From assembly GCA_031269245.1 (NCBI GenBank), contig JAISZL010000083.1, positions 1 to 58,161 on the forward strand: a stretch of 58,161 bases of DNA. The letters run 5' to 3'. The stretch comes from Synergistaceae bacterium (GTDB lineage: Bacteria; Synergistota; Synergistia; Synergistales; Synergistaceae). The translations under genes were made by a program, and so were the position numbers. The notes below the pieces were generated by a model. That model was not told where the DNA came from, did no database searches, and saw only the letters and a program-made list of their open reading frames with translations. Positions 17,562 to 26,270 of the stretch are shown here, piece after piece. Position 1 is the stretch's first letter. Each line of letters starts with the position of its first letter.

Positions 17562-18152
17562 GTGCGTCAAGCCAGGTCCGAACTCAAGCAGAAGCGGCAG
17601 AAGCGGCTCATGGGCTTGCTGGACTCCGATCCGCTCCTCTCGGACAGCGAACTCGCCCGCGAGCTTAGCGTGAGCGTCGCCACCATTCGCTTGGATCGCG
17701 GAGCGCTGAACGTTCCAGAGCTCAGGGAGCGGACGAGGCAGATGGCGGAGATGGCGTCCAGCCGCCTGACCTCCATGAAACAGGAGGAGGTCTTAGGTGA
17801 GCTGATCGAGCTGGAGCCAAACCGGCTGGCGCTCTCCGTCTTGACGACGAGCCGCGAGTACGCGTTCAGGCACACCCTCCTCATCGCTGACCACTACATC
17901 TACGCTCAGGCGGCGACGCTGGCCATAGCGGCGGTCAAGGAGGACATGGTGATAGTGGGCTCCGCGCGGGCGCGGTTCCGGTACTCGGCTCACGTGGGGG
18001 ACAGGCTCATCGCGTGCGCAAAGGTCGGCACCCACAAGGGCAATAAGTATGTAGTCAGCGTTCACACCCGGATCGGGCTGACGGAGATTTTCGCGGCCCG
18101 CTTCGTGGTCGTCGCCATAGATAACGATGCCGGCGGCGATATAAGAGGATAA
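17562..18152 (+). CDS. fapR: Fatty-acid/phospholipid synthesis repressor FapR
   Basis: The 196-residue length is close to Bacillus FapR. The N-terminal DeoR-type helix-turn-helix (about residues 14-45, KRLMGLLDSDPLLSDSELA) is followed by a linker helix and a hotdog effector domain from about residue 85 (LIADHYIYAQAATLAIAAV ... GDRLIACAKV). That domain binds malonyl-CoA or malonyl-ACP and causes release from DNA. The gene leads the operon and has its own operator 24 bases upstream, so it is autoregulated. The GTG at 17562 is supported by GAAGGGGG upstream. Confidence 0.93.
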   Translation: MRQARSELKQKRQKRLMGLLDSDPLLSDSELARELSVSVATIRLDRGALNVPELRERTRQMAEMASSRLTSMKQEEVLGELIELEPNRLALSVLTTSREYAFRHTLLIADHYIYAQAATLAIAAVKEDMVIVGSARARFRYSAHVGDRLIACAKVGTHKGNKYVVSVHTRIGLTEIFAARFVVVAIDNDAGGDIRG

Positions 18153-18172
18153 GGCGGAAGTGGGGTGTAAAA

Positions 18173-19186
18173 ATGCTCTTTGCTCTTGACGCCATGGGCG
18201 GGGACAAGGCACCTGCCGAGCCCTGTATGGGGGCCGTGCTGGCGTGCGAGGAGAACGCCGAGATGTCGGTGGCCCTGGTTGGCAGGCGCGAGGCCATAGA
18301 GCCTCATCTGGAGGACGCGTCTTCCTCCGCGCGCTCGAGGATCGGCATAGTGGAGGCGGACGAGGTCATAGGCATGGGCGACAATCCGTCCGCGTCGATC
18401 AGGACGAAGAAGAACTCCAGCATGAGGGTCGCGATGGAGATGGTGAGGGCCGGGGAGGCTGTTGGCTGTATATCGGCCGGCAACACCGGCGCCATAGTCG
18501 CGGGAGGCGTGCTCGTCGTGGGCAGGATTAGGGGAATCGACAGGCCCGGCCTGGCCGTCCCCCTCCCTTCGCTCGAACGCCCCTCGCTGTTGCTGGACGT
18601 CGGCGCTACCGTGCGCTGCAAGCCGCTCAACCTGTACCAGTTCGCCCGCATGGGCTCGATCTACATGAAGTCCTTGACCGGGGTGGAAAGCCCCAGCGTC
18701 GGGCTCTTCTCGAACGGCTCCGAGGTCATAAAGGGCGACGAGGTCATATCGGAGGCGCGTGAGATGCTGCTGGAGTGCGGGCTCAACTTCGCCGGCTTCG
18801 TCGAGGGCAAGGACGTGCCGCTTGGCCGCACGGACATAGTAGTATGCGACGGGTTCACGGGGAATGCCCTGATAAAGTTCGGAGAGGGTATCGGCGAGCT
18901 GGTGAAGGTCATAGTCCGCGAGGAGCTGTCGGGCAAATTTCTGCCGAAAATAGGTGCCGCACTCATGATGCCGGCCCTGAAAAAAATATGGTCGCGCTTC
19001 GAGTACGAGAAGAACGGGGGGTCTCCCCTGCTCGGTGTGGACGGGATAGTGGTAAAGGCGCACGGCAACTCCAGCCGCAGGGCCATTGCCGGGGCGCTCA
19101 GGGTTGCCTCGGGGTTCGCGGGGCTGAGCGGGACCGATCTGATCAAGGAGAGTTTCGAGTCTCGCGCGGGCGGCGCTGGGCTCTAG
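18173..19186 (+). CDS. plsX: Phosphate acyltransferase PlsX
   Basis: PlsX makes acyl-phosphate from acyl-ACP, the first step of phosphatidic-acid synthesis in the PlsX/PlsY pathway. The 337 residues show the family start FALDAMGGDKAP, then SAGNTGAIVAGGVL, LLLDVGATVRCKP, VGLFSNGSE, DIVVCDGFTGNALIKFGEG and VVKAHGNSSRRAIAGAL. It starts 20 bases after fapR. fapR-plsX adjacency is conserved in Firmicutes. Confidence 0.97.
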   Translation: MLFALDAMGGDKAPAEPCMGAVLACEENAEMSVALVGRREAIEPHLEDASSSARSRIGIVEADEVIGMGDNPSASIRTKKNSSMRVAMEMVRAGEAVGCISAGNTGAIVAGGVLVVGRIRGIDRPGLAVPLPSLERPSLLLDVGATVRCKPLNLYQFARMGSIYMKSLTGVESPSVGLFSNGSEVIKGDEVISEAREMLLECGLNFAGFVEGKDVPLGRTDIVVCDGFTGNALIKFGEGIGELVKVIVREELSGKFLPKIGAALMMPALKKIWSRFEYEKNGGSPLLGVDGIVVKAHGNSSRRAIAGALRVASGFAGLSGTDLIKESFESRAGGAGL

Positions 19187-19201
19187 TTAGGAGGAGATTT
19201 T

Positions 19202-20200
19202 TTGTCAGCGGTTGTTGGAAGGCCGGTGGGCATCATGGGCGCCGGAGCGTGTATACCGAAAAAAATCGTGACGAACGACGACATGGCGAAGATCGTCGAG
19301 ACGTCCGACAAGTGGATAGTGGAGCGGAGCGGCATACGGGCTCGGCGCATAGCGTCCGAGGAGGAGTCGAACGCGTGTCTCGCCGCCGGGGCATCGAGGG
19401 AGGCGATCAGGAACGCCGGGATCGCGCCGGGCGACGTGGACATGGTGATCGTGGGCACCAACTCACCGGACACGCTGCTGCCCGGAGTGGGTCCCACGAT
19501 TCAGCACATGATCGGGGCGGTCCGCGCCGGAGGGATGGACATACAGGCCGGCTGCCCCGGAGGGCTCTGCGGCATGACCGTCGCGGCCGGGGGGATCGCG
19601 TCCGGGATATGGAATCACGTGGTGGTGGCAGGCTCCGAGGTCATGAGCCGGCTCGTCGACTGGTCGCATCGCAGCACGTGCGTCCTCTTCGGGGACGGCG
19701 CGGGGGCGTGTGTCATGGGGCCGTGGCGCGAGGGACTGCTAAAGGTGACGCACGCGGACATGAAGGCCGACGGCAGCCATAAGGACCTGATCTCGTTCCC
19801 CGGCGGCCTGGCCGCCGAACCGGCCACTGAGGAGACCGTGCGCCGGAGGCGGCACTTCCTCAAGATGAACGGCGCTGAAGTTTTTAAGTTCGTGAATCGC
19901 AAAATCCCGGCCTACATAGAGAATTTTTGCGAGAGTTGTGGTATAACAACGCAAGATATAGACTTTTGGATTTTTCACCAGGCGAACATCCGCATCCTCG
20001 AGGGGATAGCACGCAGGCTCTCCGTGCCGATGGATAGGTTCGCCGTAAATCTCGACAGATACGGGAACACGTCAGCGGCCTCCGTGATGATCGCGCTGAG
20101 CGAGGCATGTGCCGACGGCAGGATACGCTCCGCGCGGAGGACGCTCGTCGCCAGCTTCGGGGCGGGGATGACATATGGGGCTCTTTTGATAGAGTCGTGA
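19202..20200 (+). CDS. fabH: Beta-ketoacyl-ACP synthase III
   Basis: FabH condenses acetyl-CoA with malonyl-ACP to start each fatty acid. The triad is visible as C118 (QAGCPGGLCGM), H259 (IFHQANIRI) and N289 (YGNTSAAS). DKWIVERSGIRARR near the N-terminus and AGMTYGALLIE at the C-terminus also fit. The sequence around the nucleophile has Pro-Gly-Gly-Leu instead of the usual Ala-Gly-Phe, a small variation. TTG start at 19202 behind TTAGGAGGAG. Confidence 0.96.
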   Translation: MSAVVGRPVGIMGAGACIPKKIVTNDDMAKIVETSDKWIVERSGIRARRIASEEESNACLAAGASREAIRNAGIAPGDVDMVIVGTNSPDTLLPGVGPTIQHMIGAVRAGGMDIQAGCPGGLCGMTVAAGGIASGIWNHVVVAGSEVMSRLVDWSHRSTCVLFGDGAGACVMGPWREGLLKVTHADMKADGSHKDLISFPGGLAAEPATEETVRRRRHFLKMNGAEVFKFVNRKIPAYIENFCESCGITTQDIDFWIFHQANIRILEGIARRLSVPMDRFAVNLDRYGNTSAASVMIALSEACADGRIRSARRTLVASFGAGMTYGALLIES

Positions 20201-20231
20201 CGAGACGGGCGATCGAAACCGAGGTGTCGCA

Positions 20232-21179
20232 ATGTTCAGTTCTAACAGGATAACGAAGCTGTTGAATATCAAATACCCGATTATACAGGGAGCGATGGCC
20301 TGGGTCGCGGACGCCGATCTGGCGGCCGCTGTCAGCAACGGCGGGGGGCTGGGGGTGATAGCCGCCGGGAATATGCCGCCGGAGCTGCTGGAGCGCGAGC
20401 TCGTCAAGGTCAGGTCGCTCACGGACCGCCCGTTCGGGCTCAACATAATGCTCCTCTCCCCCACTTGGCAGGACGCGCTGGAGCTGGCGGCCCGGCACGA
20501 GGTCCCGGTGGTCACCACTGGCGCTGGGATGCCGGGCAAGGTCATAGACAGGCTGGCGCCGCTTGGGGTCAAGGTGATTCCGGTGATAGCCTCCGTGGCC
20601 CACGCCGAGCGGGTCAAAAAGCAGGGCGCGGCCGCGGTAATAGCGGAAGGGATAGAGGCCGGGGGGCACATAGGCGAGATCACTACGATGGCCCTGACCT
20701 CGCAGGTCTCCGACGCCCTGGACATCCCGGTGGCGGCGGCGGGAGGCATAGCGGACGGGCGCGGGATGCTGGCGGCGTTCGCGCTGGGAGCCGATGGAAT
20801 CCAAATGGGGACCCGCTTCGTCTGCGCCTCCGAGTGCAACGCGCACGTCAGCTTCAAGGGCAAGATAATATCGGCCAACGACCGTAGCACGGTCGTGACC
20901 GGGCGCTCGCTGGGACACCCGGTGCGCTCCATAAAGAACAAGTTCACCCAGGCGTTCCACGTCATGGAGGAGGAGCGCGTCCCGATAGAGGACCTGGACA
21001 AGTTCGGCTCCGGCAAACTTAAGGCCGCTGTGGTGGACGGGGACGTCGAGAACGGCTCCGTCATGTCCGGCCAGATCGCCGGCCTGGTGAGCAAGATACA
21101 GCCGGCGGCGGAGATAATAGAGGAGATAGTGCGCGAGGCATCGGAGAGAGCCTCGCGCATTGGACGCCGTTTTGATTAG
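20232..21179 (+). CDS. fabK: FMN-dependent enoyl-ACP reductase FabK
   Basis: FabK is a 2-nitropropane-dioxygenase-like TIM-barrel flavoenzyme that reduces enoyl-ACP, replacing FabI. The 315 residues include YPIIQGAMAWVAD, GGGLGVIAAGNM, RPFGLNIMLLSP, VVTTGAGMP, AEGIEAGGHIGE and DGIQMGTRFVCASECNAH, all typical. The position inside the fab operon between fabH and fabD makes FabK, rather than a nitronate monooxygenase, the right call. This is the only enoyl-ACP reductase seen in the window. Confidence 0.94.
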   Translation: MFSSNRITKLLNIKYPIIQGAMAWVADADLAAAVSNGGGLGVIAAGNMPPELLERELVKVRSLTDRPFGLNIMLLSPTWQDALELAARHEVPVVTTGAGMPGKVIDRLAPLGVKVIPVIASVAHAERVKKQGAAAVIAEGIEAGGHIGEITTMALTSQVSDALDIPVAAAGGIADGRGMLAAFALGADGIQMGTRFVCASECNAHVSFKGKIISANDRSTVVTGRSLGHPVRSIKNKFTQAFHVMEEERVPIEDLDKFGSGKLKAAVVDGDVENGSVMSGQIAGLVSKIQPAAEIIEEIVREASERASRIGRRFD

Positions 21180-21217
21180 GGAAACCTGATTTAAAAGAGT
21201 GAGAGGGGGCGTCATGC

Positions 21218-22177
21218 GTGTCGAATTTGAGGTACGCGATGGTATTTCCTGGCCAGGGGGCGCAGGAGGTCGGGATGGGCCGCGATTTTTACGAGATATA
21301 CGAGGAGTCGAGAGCGGCCTTCGACGAGGCCGACGAGGCGCTGGGGTTCAAACTGTCGGCCGTCGCGTTCGAGGGGCCTGATGACGAGCTGGTGAAGACC
21401 GCTAACACCCAGCCGGCGATACTTGTGACGAGCATAGCTATGCTGCGCGCGGCGGAGCGCGAGCTGGGGCGCCCGTTCGAGCCCCTGTTCTGTGCCGGAC
21501 ACAGCCTAGGGGAGTATACGGCCCTCGTGGCGTCCGGGGTGCTGCCGCTCGGCGACGCCGCTCGCATCGTTCGCAGGCGCGGCGCGCTCATGCAGGACGC
21601 GGTTCCCATGGGAAGAGGAGCGATGTCTGCGATACTGGGCCTCGGCTTGGACGCCGTGCTCGGCATATGCCGGGAGGCCGCATCTGGCGAGGTGTGCGGC
21701 CCCGCCAACGTCAACGCCGCTCTCCAGATAGTGATATCCGGCGACGCGCCGGCGGTGGAGCGCGCGGGCCAGCTCGCGCGGGAGCGGGGGGCCTCCAAGG
21801 TGATACCCCTCAAGGTGAGCGCGCCGTTCCACTGCGAGCTGATGAGGCCCGTCGCCGACGAGCTCGAACGCGAGTTCGAGTCGAGGCGTTGGGGCGAGCC
21901 GAGGTTCCCGATAGTGGCCAACGTCGACGCTTGCGCAAAGAGCTCCGCTGATTCCATACGGAACGCGCTGTATGCCCAGACGTATTCGCCGGTGCTCTGG
22001 TCCGACGCGGTATCCGCGATGGTGGAATCGGGGGTTGATGCGTTCCTGGAGTTCGGGCCTGGAAGCGTGCTCTCCGGGCTGATCAAGAGGATAGCCAAGG
22101 GCGCCGTGACCGCCTCGGTGAGCCGCGTCCAGGACGTGGCGCGCGCGCTCTCCCTTATCGGAGGGAAGGGGGTGTGA
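21218..22177 (+). CDS. fabD: Malonyl-CoA:ACP transacylase
   Basis: FabD loads malonyl onto acyl carrier protein. 319 residues with FPGQGAQEVGMG near the start, nucleophile S96 in GHSLGEYTAL, and the partner histidine in SAPFHCELM. It starts with GTG at 21218 after GAGAGGGGGC. Its TGA overlaps the GTG of fabG, so the two are translationally coupled. Confidence 0.96.
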   Translation: MSNLRYAMVFPGQGAQEVGMGRDFYEIYEESRAAFDEADEALGFKLSAVAFEGPDDELVKTANTQPAILVTSIAMLRAAERELGRPFEPLFCAGHSLGEYTALVASGVLPLGDAARIVRRRGALMQDAVPMGRGAMSAILGLGLDAVLGICREAASGEVCGPANVNAALQIVISGDAPAVERAGQLARERGASKVIPLKVSAPFHCELMRPVADELEREFESRRWGEPRFPIVANVDACAKSSADSIRNALYAQTYSPVLWSDAVSAMVESGVDAFLEFGPGSVLSGLIKRIAKGAVTASVSRVQDVARALSLIGGKGV

Positions 22178-22917
22178 GCGCGTCAGGCAGGGTCGCCCTG
22201 GTCACCGGCGCTAGCCGGGGGATAGGACGCGCCGTGGCGATAGAGCTGGCCGCAAGGGGTTATCGCGTCGCGGTGAATTACCGGAGCTCGGAGTCCACGG
22301 CCATGGACGTCGTGCGCGCGATCGAAAGGCTCGGCGGGACCGCGATGGCGGCCCGCGCGGACGTCTCGGACCGCGAGCTGGCGGACTCGCTCGCGGCTCA
22401 GGTCGAGCGCGATCTGGGGCCGGTGGAGATACTGGTGTGCAACGCCGGTATAACGAGGGACAACCTGCTGATGCGGATGAAGGACTCGGAGTGGGACGAC
22501 GTGCTGCGCACCAACCTGAGCTCCGTCTACTACTGCGTCAAGGCGGTGATTCGCGGGATGATGAAGGCACGCTTCGGCAGGATACTGGCCATGGGCTCGG
22601 TGAGCGGGCTGGTGGGCAACGCCGGGCAGGCCAACTACGCGGCGGCGAAGGCCGGCATCGCGGGGCTGATCCGAAGCGTCGCGCGGGAGGCCGCGGGCCG
22701 CGGCGTGACGGCCAACGTGATAGCGCCGGGTTACATAGACACGGATATGACCTCCGGGCTGCCGGACGACGTGAAGAGCGGTATCCTGCCGCGTATCCCG
22801 GCCGGAAGGTACGGACGCCCGGAGGACATCGCGAGCGCCGCGGCCTTCCTCGTGTCGGACGAGGCCGCTTACATAACGGGCCAGGTACTGGCCGTCGACG
22901 GCGGAATGACCATGTGA
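22174..22917 (+). CDS. fabG: 3-oxoacyl-ACP reductase
   Basis: NADPH-dependent short-chain dehydrogenase of 247 residues that reduces beta-ketoacyl-ACP. It has the cofactor loop TGASRGIGRAVA, NAGITRDNLLMRM, the catalytic set S142-Y155-K159 (GSVSGLVGNAGQANYAAAK) and the C-terminal GQVLAVDGGMTM typical of FabG. The start codon GTG overlaps the fabD stop. Confidence 0.96.
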   Translation: MSASGRVALVTGASRGIGRAVAIELAARGYRVAVNYRSSESTAMDVVRAIERLGGTAMAARADVSDRELADSLAAQVERDLGPVEILVCNAGITRDNLLMRMKDSEWDDVLRTNLSSVYYCVKAVIRGMMKARFGRILAMGSVSGLVGNAGQANYAAAKAGIAGLIRSVAREAAGRGVTANVIAPGYIDTDMTSGLPDDVKSGILPRIPAGRYGRPEDIASAAAFLVSDEAAYITGQVLAVDGGMTM

Positions 22918-23017
22918 TACTGATTTGCGAGTCAGGGGCCTGAAGTTGAAAGATCGATGAATCATAAGGTTCCTTGAAGAAACAGAATGACGGTACACTG
23001 GAAGGAGGTGTTACCAG

Positions 23018-23269
23018 ATGCAGTCGGAAGAAGTTCTGGCGAAATTGAAGGAACTAGTCATTGATCGTCTCAATGTGGAGGAGGAGCAGATCAAACCTGA
23101 CGCCTCTTTTGTGGAGGACCTCGGGGCGGACTCGCTCGACATCGTCGAGCTCATAATGGGTATCGAGGAGGAGTTCGACGTCGAGATCCCAGACGAGGAC
23201 GCCGAGAAGCTCACCAACGTGGGGGAGGCTTTAGCCTATGTGAAGGCCAAGCTCCACGTGGAGGACTAG
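23018..23269 (+). CDS. acpP: Acyl carrier protein
   Basis: Small acidic carrier of 83 residues. S39 in the motif [10 protein letters not shown] is the 4'-phosphopantetheine attachment site. The sequence is highly acidic and helical as expected. The strong Shine-Dalgarno AAGGAGGTG precedes the ATG. It lies in a 100-base gap after fabG and is followed by an intrinsic terminator, so it may be expressed at a higher level than flanking genes. Confidence 0.97.
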   Translation: MQSEEVLAKLKELVIDRLNVEEEQIKPDASFVEDLGADSLDIVELIMGIEEEFDVEIPDEDAEKLTNVGEALAYVKAKLHVED

Positions 23270-23285
23270 TTATCGGAGATCTTTG

Positions 23286-23316
23286 GGGCACGCTTTTTGA
23301 CGGCGTGCCCTTTTTT
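23286..23316 (+). terminator. Intrinsic terminator after acpP
   Basis: GGGCACGC (23286-23293) pairs perfectly with GCGTGCCC (23303-23310) around a nine-base loop, followed by six T. It lies between acpP and fabF inside the operon. Partial read-through would give more acpP than fabF/rnc transcript. Confidence 0.82.
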
Positions 23317-23330
23317 GAAGGAGTGATTTT

Positions 23331-24566
23331 GTGAGAAAAGTCGTCATCACCGGTCTAGGAGTCGTAAGCCCAATAGGCTGCGGCAAGGATGACTACTGGG
23401 ACGCGCTCTCCGAGGGGCGCAATGGGATTGGCAGGATAACCCTCTTCGACACCGAGGGGCATTCCGCGAAGATAGCGGCAGAGGTTCACGATTTCGACGT
23501 CGAGCCCTGGATGGACAAGAAGGAAGCTCGAAAGACCGACAGGGTCATTCACTTCGTGATCCCGGCGGCGGACATGGCGGTACGCGACGCCGGGCTCCCC
23601 TTGGACGATATAGACCGCAACGCCTTCGGAGTCTACATCGGCAGCGGGGAGGGCGGCATAACGACCACGCACGAGAACTACGACATACTGAAGGAGAAGG
23701 GCCCCGGGAGGGTCAGCCCGTTCTTCATCCCGATGATGCTCTCCAACATGCCCGCGGCTTACGTCGCCATGAGGTTCGGCGCGCGCGGCCCGAACATGGC
23801 TGTGGTCACCGCCTGTTCCACGGCGACCCACTGCATGGGGGAGGCGATGCACGCTATACGCAGGGGCGACGCCGACATAATACTGGCGGGCGGGGTCGAG
23901 GCCGCCATCACGCCCATAGCCATAGCCGGATTCGCCAACATGAAGGCGCTCTCCACGCGCAACGACGAGCCCGAGAGGGCTTCCCGTCCGTTCGACCGCG
24001 AGCGCGACGGATTCGTCATGGGGGAGGGCGCCGGCATACTCGTCTTCGAGGAGCTGGAGCACGCGAAGAGGCGCGGCGCGCGCATCTACGCCGAGGTCAC
24101 CGGCTACGGCAACACCTGCGACGCGTACCACATCACGGCTCCAGACCCCGAGGGAGACGGCTCGATCCGCGCTGTCGGCGCGGCGCTCCGCATGGCGGGG
24201 TGGAACGCCGGCCAGGTCGACCTCTACAACGCCCACGGTACCTCCACCCCGCTGAACGACAAGACGGAGAGCGGTGTGGTGCGGCGAGTCTTCGGCGACC
24301 ACGCGGAGCGCATGCCGGTCCATTCGACGAAGTCGATGCTGGGGCACTGCCTCGGCGCGGCGGGGGCGCTAGAGACGATAGCGGCTATGATGGCCATAGA
24401 GCGAGGAATAATCCATCCTACGATAAACTACGAGTTCCCAGATCCCGAGTGCCGCGTCAATATCTCCAACGTTGCGATCGAGCGCCGTGTCGACCGCGTA
24501 ATAATAAACAACGCCGGGTTCGGCGGGCACAACGGGGTATTGGCGATCGAGCGTTTCAAGGGCTAG
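23331..24566 (+). CDS. fabF: Beta-ketoacyl-ACP synthase II
   Basis: FabF elongates acyl-ACP by condensation with malonyl-ACP. The 411 residues carry the Cys-His-His triad C162 (VTACSTATHCMGEA), H302 (NAHGTSTPLND) and H339 (MLGHCLGAAG), plus KVVITGLGVVSPIGCG at the start. The GTG start at 23331 has GAAGGAG upstream, located just past the T-tract of the acpP terminator. Confidence 0.97.
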   Translation: MRKVVITGLGVVSPIGCGKDDYWDALSEGRNGIGRITLFDTEGHSAKIAAEVHDFDVEPWMDKKEARKTDRVIHFVIPAADMAVRDAGLPLDDIDRNAFGVYIGSGEGGITTTHENYDILKEKGPGRVSPFFIPMMLSNMPAAYVAMRFGARGPNMAVVTACSTATHCMGEAMHAIRRGDADIILAGGVEAAITPIAIAGFANMKALSTRNDEPERASRPFDRERDGFVMGEGAGILVFEELEHAKRRGARIYAEVTGYGNTCDAYHITAPDPEGDGSIRAVGAALRMAGWNAGQVDLYNAHGTSTPLNDKTESGVVRRVFGDHAERMPVHSTKSMLGHCLGAAGALETIAAMMAIERGIIHPTINYEFPDPECRVNISNVAIERRVDRVIINNAGFGGHNGVLAIERFKG

Positions 24567-24575
24567 CCAGCCGCC

Positions 24576-25328
24576 ATGTCGCATGACGGCGGAGATTTCG
24601 AGCGGGAGATCGGATACGCCTTCAAGTGCCGCCCGCTCTTTGAGGAGGCTCTGACGCACGCGTCCTACGCCAACGAAAACGGTATGCCGCGAAGCAACGA
24701 GCGGCTGGAGTTCCTCGGCGACGCCGTGCTGGAGCTGTGCGTCTCCGAGAAACTTTTCTCCTCCTGCCCCGAGGGCAACGAGGGGGTCCTGACGACGGCC
24801 AGGTCTCTCATCGTTAGGGAGGCCGCGCTCGCGTTCAGAGCTGCTTCCACGTCCCTGCCGGGCCTGCTGAGGCTCAGCAGGGGGCTGGAACTGCAGGGCG
24901 GCAGGAGCAACCCGTCCATACTCGCCGACGCGATGGAGGCGGTGTTCGGGGCGGTGTTCGTCGACGGAGGCTACGAGGCGGCGCGCGATGTGGTGTGGCG
25001 CTTCATAGGGGACGCGGAGGCGGAGGTAGCGAGCGTCGTCGGGAGAACGGGGCGGCACGACAAGGACGCCAAGTCGCTCCTCCAGGAGATGCTGCAGGCG
25101 CTCGGCGACAAGCCCCCGGTCTACCGTCTGATAGGGCGCGCCGGGCCGGACCATGCCGCGAGCTTCGAGGTCGAGGCGTCGAGGGCCGACGGCTACGTGC
25201 TGGCAGTCGGCCGGGGCAACTCCATCAAGACCGCGGAGTTCGCCGCCGCCGCATCCGCGCTGGAATATCTGGAGAGCGCTTCGCGGAGGGACAAAAGCCG
25301 CGCGAGGCGAAAGAGCGCGAATAAATGA
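24576..25328 (+). CDS. rnc: Ribonuclease III
   Basis: Double-strand RNA endonuclease for rRNA and mRNA processing. 250 residues: the catalytic domain with the signature NERLEFLGDAVLELC (41-55) and the second metal-binding stretch LADAMEAVFGAVF, then a double-stranded RNA-binding domain from about residue 170 (KSLLQEMLQALGDKPPVYRL ... KTAEFAAAASALEYL). It follows fabF directly, as in many bacteria. The last four bases overlap the next gene. Confidence 0.97.
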   Translation: MSHDGGDFEREIGYAFKCRPLFEEALTHASYANENGMPRSNERLEFLGDAVLELCVSEKLFSSCPEGNEGVLTTARSLIVREAALAFRAASTSLPGLLRLSRGLELQGGRSNPSILADAMEAVFGAVFVDGGYEAARDVVWRFIGDAEAEVASVVGRTGRHDKDAKSLLQEMLQALGDKPPVYRLIGRAGPDHAASFEVEASRADGYVLAVGRGNSIKTAEFAAAASALEYLESASRRDKSRARRKSANK

Positions 25329-26158
25329 AACGCCGGGCCTTCGCGATATTCCGCGCGCTGGAAGCGCTGGCGGTACTGGTGCTGTTGTTCGCGTCGTCCG
25401 CTCATGCCTCCGTGGCTCCTCCGGCCAGGCCCGTCTTCGTTACAATCCCCTGGCTCTCCGGCATCGCCCGCTTCATAGTCGGAACCACCACGGCGGTGCA
25501 GCCGCTGGCGTCGTGGGCGCCGGACGGCTCCCTGCGGGCGTCCAAAAGGATGCCTCAGAATCCGACGGTGATAGCCATCGACCCAGAGGATGCCGCGAGA
25601 TACAACCTCAAGCCCGGCCAGAAGGGGCTTTATCTGTTGTACGGGAAACTCCCCATAGGAGAGGAGGACAGGATTTCCATGTTCTTCGACCCCTCCATAC
25701 TGCCGTTCCTGAGCCAGCGCATGTTGGTAATACTCTGCGAGCTGGAGCCGGACAACTACCCGTTCTACCAGCGCAGGCTCGCGGAGTTCCAGTCTCGCCT
25801 GGAGAGCACGCTCGAAGTCGGCAGGAGCTTGATCGGCAGCTTCCCTATACTTGACCTTGCGGGCGCGGCCAGCCCTTGGGTGAGGGCAGCCTCGCCTCGG
25901 GCCGTCAGACCGCCGGACGACCTCTGGGCCGCTTGGGCGGAGGGTGCCAGGAGGGAGGAGCTCTCGCTGGCGCTGAAGGAGGCGGCGAGACGCGGCTGGC
26001 CGATACTCGTTGACGCGTGGACTCCCGCGCGCATCCGCTCGCAGGTCCTGGGGGCGTACAAAAATATTTACGTGGGGCCGCCTGAAGGGGATTATGAATT
26101 CTTCGCGTTTCTGCACGACATCTACCTGAAAATTTGGAGTGAATCCACGGGAAATTGA
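25325..26158 (+). CDS. Exported protein, possibly a degenerate ZnuA-type solute-binding protein
   Basis: 277 residues with an N-terminal signal peptide (hydrophobic core LEALAVLVLLFASSAHA). The mature part resembles metal-binding ABC lipoproteins only in outline: PVFVTIPWLSGIARFIVG near the start recalls their first strand and helix, and DNYPFYQRRLAEFQSRLES recalls their long linking helix. The metal-binding histidines of that family are not apparent (where an H-x-Y/F motif is expected the sequence is WAPDGSLRASKRMP), and there is no lipobox cysteine. The ATG overlaps the rnc stop by four bases (ATGA), so it is the last gene of the fatty-acid operon. Function unknown; the ZnuA-like fold is a guess. 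Confidence 0.6.
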   Translation: MKRRAFAIFRALEALAVLVLLFASSAHASVAPPARPVFVTIPWLSGIARFIVGTTTAVQPLASWAPDGSLRASKRMPQNPTVIAIDPEDAARYNLKPGQKGLYLLYGKLPIGEEDRISMFFDPSILPFLSQRMLVILCELEPDNYPFYQRRLAEFQSRLESTLEVGRSLIGSFPILDLAGAASPWVRAASPRAVRPPDDLWAAWAEGARREELSLALKEAARRGWPILVDAWTPARIRSQVLGAYKNIYVGPPEGDYEFFAFLHDIYLKIWSESTGN

Positions 26159-26169
26159 TTAAAAATACA

Positions 26170-26185
26170 TGTTACACGTGAAACG
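26170..26185. promoter_or_regulatory. Degenerate parS-like site
   Basis: TGTTACACGTGAAACG matches the parS consensus TGTTTCACGTGAAACA at 14 of 16 positions, including the CACGTG core and the right arm. It lies in the convergent spacer between the fatty-acid operon and the zinc-ribbon gene, about 20 kb from the better sites near parB. Confidence 0.45.
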
Positions 26186-26249
26186 TCGCACACCTTGACA
26201 CGCGCCAGGGTGTATAGACGCCGCCGTCAAGGTCCCCCGGCTTCACGCG

Positions 26250-26270
26250 CCCGGCCGCGGATTGGCGTTA
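26250..26270. repeat. Possible family A remnant at the zinc-ribbon stop codon
   Basis: On the minus strand the gene ends TAA followed by CGCCAATCCGCGG, resembling the element end (TAA/TGA)TACCAATTCGCG. Only this end is convincing. Confidence 0.35.
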
